From CAINDR01 sp964495615 (GTDB taxonomy: Bacteria; Patescibacteriota; Patescibacteriia; Patescibacteriales; UBA12465): a stretch of DNA of 5,385 nucleotides. Positions 4,125 to 5,385 of the stretch are shown one piece after another; positions within the stretch are counted from its first letter, which is position 1, and the number at the start of each line of letters is the position of its first letter. A program made the position numbers and the translations under genes. The DNA lies in NCBI GenBank assembly GCA_964495615.1, contig CAZBVX010000036.1:1-5385 (forward strand), given 5' to 3'. The notes under the pieces are model-generated. The model ran no database searches and had not been told where the DNA came from. It saw only the letters and a program-made list of their open reading frames with translations.

Positions 4125-4469
4125 ATGAAAGAAAAAAAAGTTTTCATTTACTGCGAATCAAAAGATACATGTTTTTTGACCAAAGTAGCTGTTAAGCAAA
4201 TTGGCTTAAAAATAGCCAGCAAAAAAGAAGATGCTGACTACTTGATCGTTGAACTAAAAAGACCATTTTATAATTTTCACGAGAATAATTTGGAAGAAGT
4301 AGACGAAAGGCCAGCCATTATCTTGACTACTCAAAGTTATGATTATCAACAACAAATATCAAATAATTTGAGAGCAAGAAAAATTGAAAACAAAAAATTA
4401 ATTGTTCAAATTCCTGCTTTGTTTGATTCAGTTGTTAAAGAATTTAAAAAAATTCTCAACGAAGAATAA
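4125..4469 (+). CDS. Uncharacterised 114-residue protein, possibly a degenerate receiver-like domain
   Basis: I do not recognise this protein by family. Its pattern alternates strands and helices: strand KKVFIYC (4-10), helix FLTKVAVKQIG (17-27), strand DYLIVEL (38-44), strand RPAIILTTQ (62-70), helix-prone SYDYQQQISNNLRAR (71-85), strand KKLIVQI (90-96) and helix FDSVVKEFKKIL (100-111). Order and length recall a stand-alone response-regulator receiver domain. If so, the phosphorylated Asp position after the third strand would hold E43, the acidic pair would be reduced to E11, T68/T69 would match the conserved Thr, and the conserved Lys would be lost. It would then be a pseudo-receiver that is not phosphorylated. 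It has no signal peptide or membrane segment, so it is cytoplasmic. It is transcribed alone from a strong promoter and ends in a strong terminator. There is no Shine-Dalgarno before the ATG. The fold reading is inference. Confidence 0.7.
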   Translation: MKEKKVFIYCESKDTCFLTKVAVKQIGLKIASKKEDADYLIVELKRPFYNFHENNLEEVDERPAIILTTQSYDYQQQISNNLRARKIENKKLIVQIPALFDSVVKEFKKILNEE

Positions 4470-4487
4470 AAAACAAGCAAAAAACAC

Positions 4488-4518
4488 AAAAGAGCTTAAA
4501 ATAATTAAGCTCTTTTTT
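4488..4518. terminator. Bidirectional intrinsic terminator between convergent genes
   Basis: AAAAGAGCTTAA (4488-4499) and TTAAGCTCTTTT (4505-4516) are perfect 12-bp arms around an AATAA loop, followed by further T bases. On the minus strand the stem is followed by TTTTGTGTTTTTT, so it can also end the SIMPL transcript. Confidence 0.9.
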
Positions 4519-4545
4519 ATTTTTATTTTTATTTTATTTTTATTT
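4513..4545. repeat. ATTTTT-type microsatellite at the SIMPL gene end
   Basis: Four to five tandem units of ATTTTT or ATTTT follow the terminator and run into the SIMPL stop codon (TAA at 4542-4540). Length change here could shift the SIMPL C-terminus by a few residues. Confidence 0.5.
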
Positions 4546-5319
4546 GATGTTGTAGTTAATTACAACTTCCACTACCACTTCTCTACTGCCTTCAACAACT
4601 TGTGGAGAATAACTTTTACTATAATCGCCAGCTCCTCCCATACCATAAGCGACTGCTCCATTCGTTTGCGGTTGAACTAAATTTTCATACCAACTGGCAA
4701 TGTTTCTAATTTTCACACCAGCCGCTTCCGCCATTGAAGAACTTTTTTCTTTGGCATCTTTGATTGCCAACAAACGAGCCTCTTGTTTTAAGTCATTCAA
4801 CTTTGAAGAATCAAAAGTTAGATTGTTAATTTGGTTGGTGCCTGCTTTGCCAGCGGCGCCAATTACTTTGTTTAACTTTTCTTTGTTTTGATCAAAATCC
4901 CGAATCTTGATATTCAATTGTTGATTAGCGTTGTAGCCAGTAGTGGAGGCTACGCCGTCATTGCGGTATTCAATTTGTGGTGAAAGGTTGTAGTTTTCAG
5001 TTTGGATATCAGCATCAACAATTCCTTCTTTTTTCACTGCCTCAATAATTAAAGCCATTTTGGAATTTAATTGATTCAAGGCTTCTTCGGCGGTTTTGGC
5101 TTTGTTTATTTGCACCCCCAAATTAATAACCGCGATATCTGGATTGTAGGAAACTCTTCCCTGTCCAGTAATTGCTACTTGTCTAGTTTCTTGAAAAACA
5201 AGACGATCACGCAAGATTGAAACAATCACAATACTGGCCAAAATCAGCATGCCTAAAATAATAATAATTCCCCTACCATGTTTTTGACAGCAAGAAATTT
5301 TTTCTAAATTTTTTTCCAT
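4540..5319 (-). CDS. Membrane-anchored SIMPL-domain (DUF541) protein
   Basis: The 259-residue product has a short basic cytoplasmic N-terminus (1-17, with a Cys pair at 10-11), one membrane segment (18-36, IIIILGMLILASIVIVSIL), and an extracytoplasmic SIMPL domain from about 46 to the end. Family hallmarks are the opening strand VAITGQGRVSYNPDIAVINLGV (48-69), EEALNQLNSKMALIIEAVK (78-96), the DIQTENYNLSPQIEY segment (104-118), YNANQQLNIKIRDFDQ (129-144), the ARLLAIKDAKEKSSSMAEAAGV helix (181-202), and a final VVVEVVINYNI strand. A Gly-rich loop (about 222-232, AVAYGMGGAGD) lies before the last strand. Relatives such as YggE are linked to oxidative stress and a few form oligomeric rings, but the biochemical role is unsettled. 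The ATG at 5319 has no Shine-Dalgarno. Confidence 0.9.
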   Translation of the reverse strand: MEKNLEKISCCQKHGRGIIIILGMLILASIVIVSILRDRLVFQETRQVAITGQGRVSYNPDIAVINLGVQINKAKTAEEALNQLNSKMALIIEAVKKEGIVDADIQTENYNLSPQIEYRNDGVASTTGYNANQQLNIKIRDFDQNKEKLNKVIGAAGKAGTNQINNLTFDSSKLNDLKQEARLLAIKDAKEKSSSMAEAAGVKIRNIASWYENLVQPQTNGAVAYGMGGAGDYSKSYSPQVVEGSREVVVEVVINYNIK

Positions 5320-5328
5320 AATTTTAAA

Positions 5329-5357
5329 ATTATTTTTTCTTTTTTAATTCTTTGCAA
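5329..5357 (-). promoter_or_regulatory. Possible promoter of the SIMPL gene with near-leaderless start
   Basis: TTGCAA (5357-5352; 4 of 6) and AATAAT (5334-5329; 5 of 6) are 17 bases apart. Only nine bases separate the -10 from the ATG, so the transcript would start two or three bases before the gene. The surrounding sequence is very AT-rich, so a chance match is possible. Confidence 0.4.
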
Positions 5358-5385
5358 GTTTTTACAAAATCAACAAACAATGGAT

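Noticed and set aside
4402..4891. Plus-strand ORFs opposite or across the end of the SIMPL gene
   Set aside because: One crosses the strong terminator and the AT microsatellite; both oppose a clear SIMPL-domain frame.

Overview
The window looks like a chromosomal piece from an uncultivated Patescibacteria (Candidate Phyla Radiation) bacterium. The evidence is indirect but consistent: an AT-rich sequence, small proteins, a large S-layer-like surface protein built from aromatic-rich repeats of a kind I associate with this group, and an RpoE-type sigma factor followed by a membrane protein with a DUF5667-like domain, also a familiar arrangement there. None of the seven well-supported genes has a recognisable Shine-Dalgarno sequence. 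The standard bacterial code works throughout: no internal UGA has to be read as an amino acid, and UGA serves as a stop in one gene.

Layout from left to right. Bases 1-1013 (minus strand) encode the N-terminal 337 residues of a secreted S-layer-like protein that runs off the left edge. Bases 1014-1528 have no convincing gene but hold several hairpins and one doubtful 78-codon ORF. Bases 1529-2904 (minus) are a two-gene unit: an ECF-type sigma factor followed 32 bases later by a single-pass membrane protein, probably its anti-sigma partner. Bases 2905-3178 are a regulatory region between the divergent sigma gene and a helix-turn-helix gene. It contains two near-identical 28-bp palindromic elements 103 bp apart, a third degenerate copy, an inverted repeat around a TTGACA box, and a tandem direct repeat next to the sigma gene. 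Bases 3179-3523 (plus) encode the helix-turn-helix protein. It ends in a terminator shared with the convergent HU gene at 3565-3846 (minus). Bases 3847-4124 carry divergent promoters: a good extended -10 promoter for HU and an equally good one for the plus-strand gene. Bases 4125-4469 encode an unrecognised 114-residue protein that may be a degenerate receiver-like domain. It meets the convergent SIMPL-domain gene (4540-5319, minus) at a strong bidirectional terminator.

How the genes may work together (inference): the sigma/anti-sigma pair lies upstream of, and on the same strand as, the surface-protein gene, so it may sense envelope state and adjust surface-layer expression. The helix-turn-helix protein is the natural candidate to bind the palindromic elements beside its own start, and one of these elements also lies on the sigma side. 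HU is a housekeeping nucleoid protein. The SIMPL protein is a membrane-anchored extracytoplasmic protein. The most unusual parts are the palindromic element array at 3007-3154 and the structured 1014-1528 interval.
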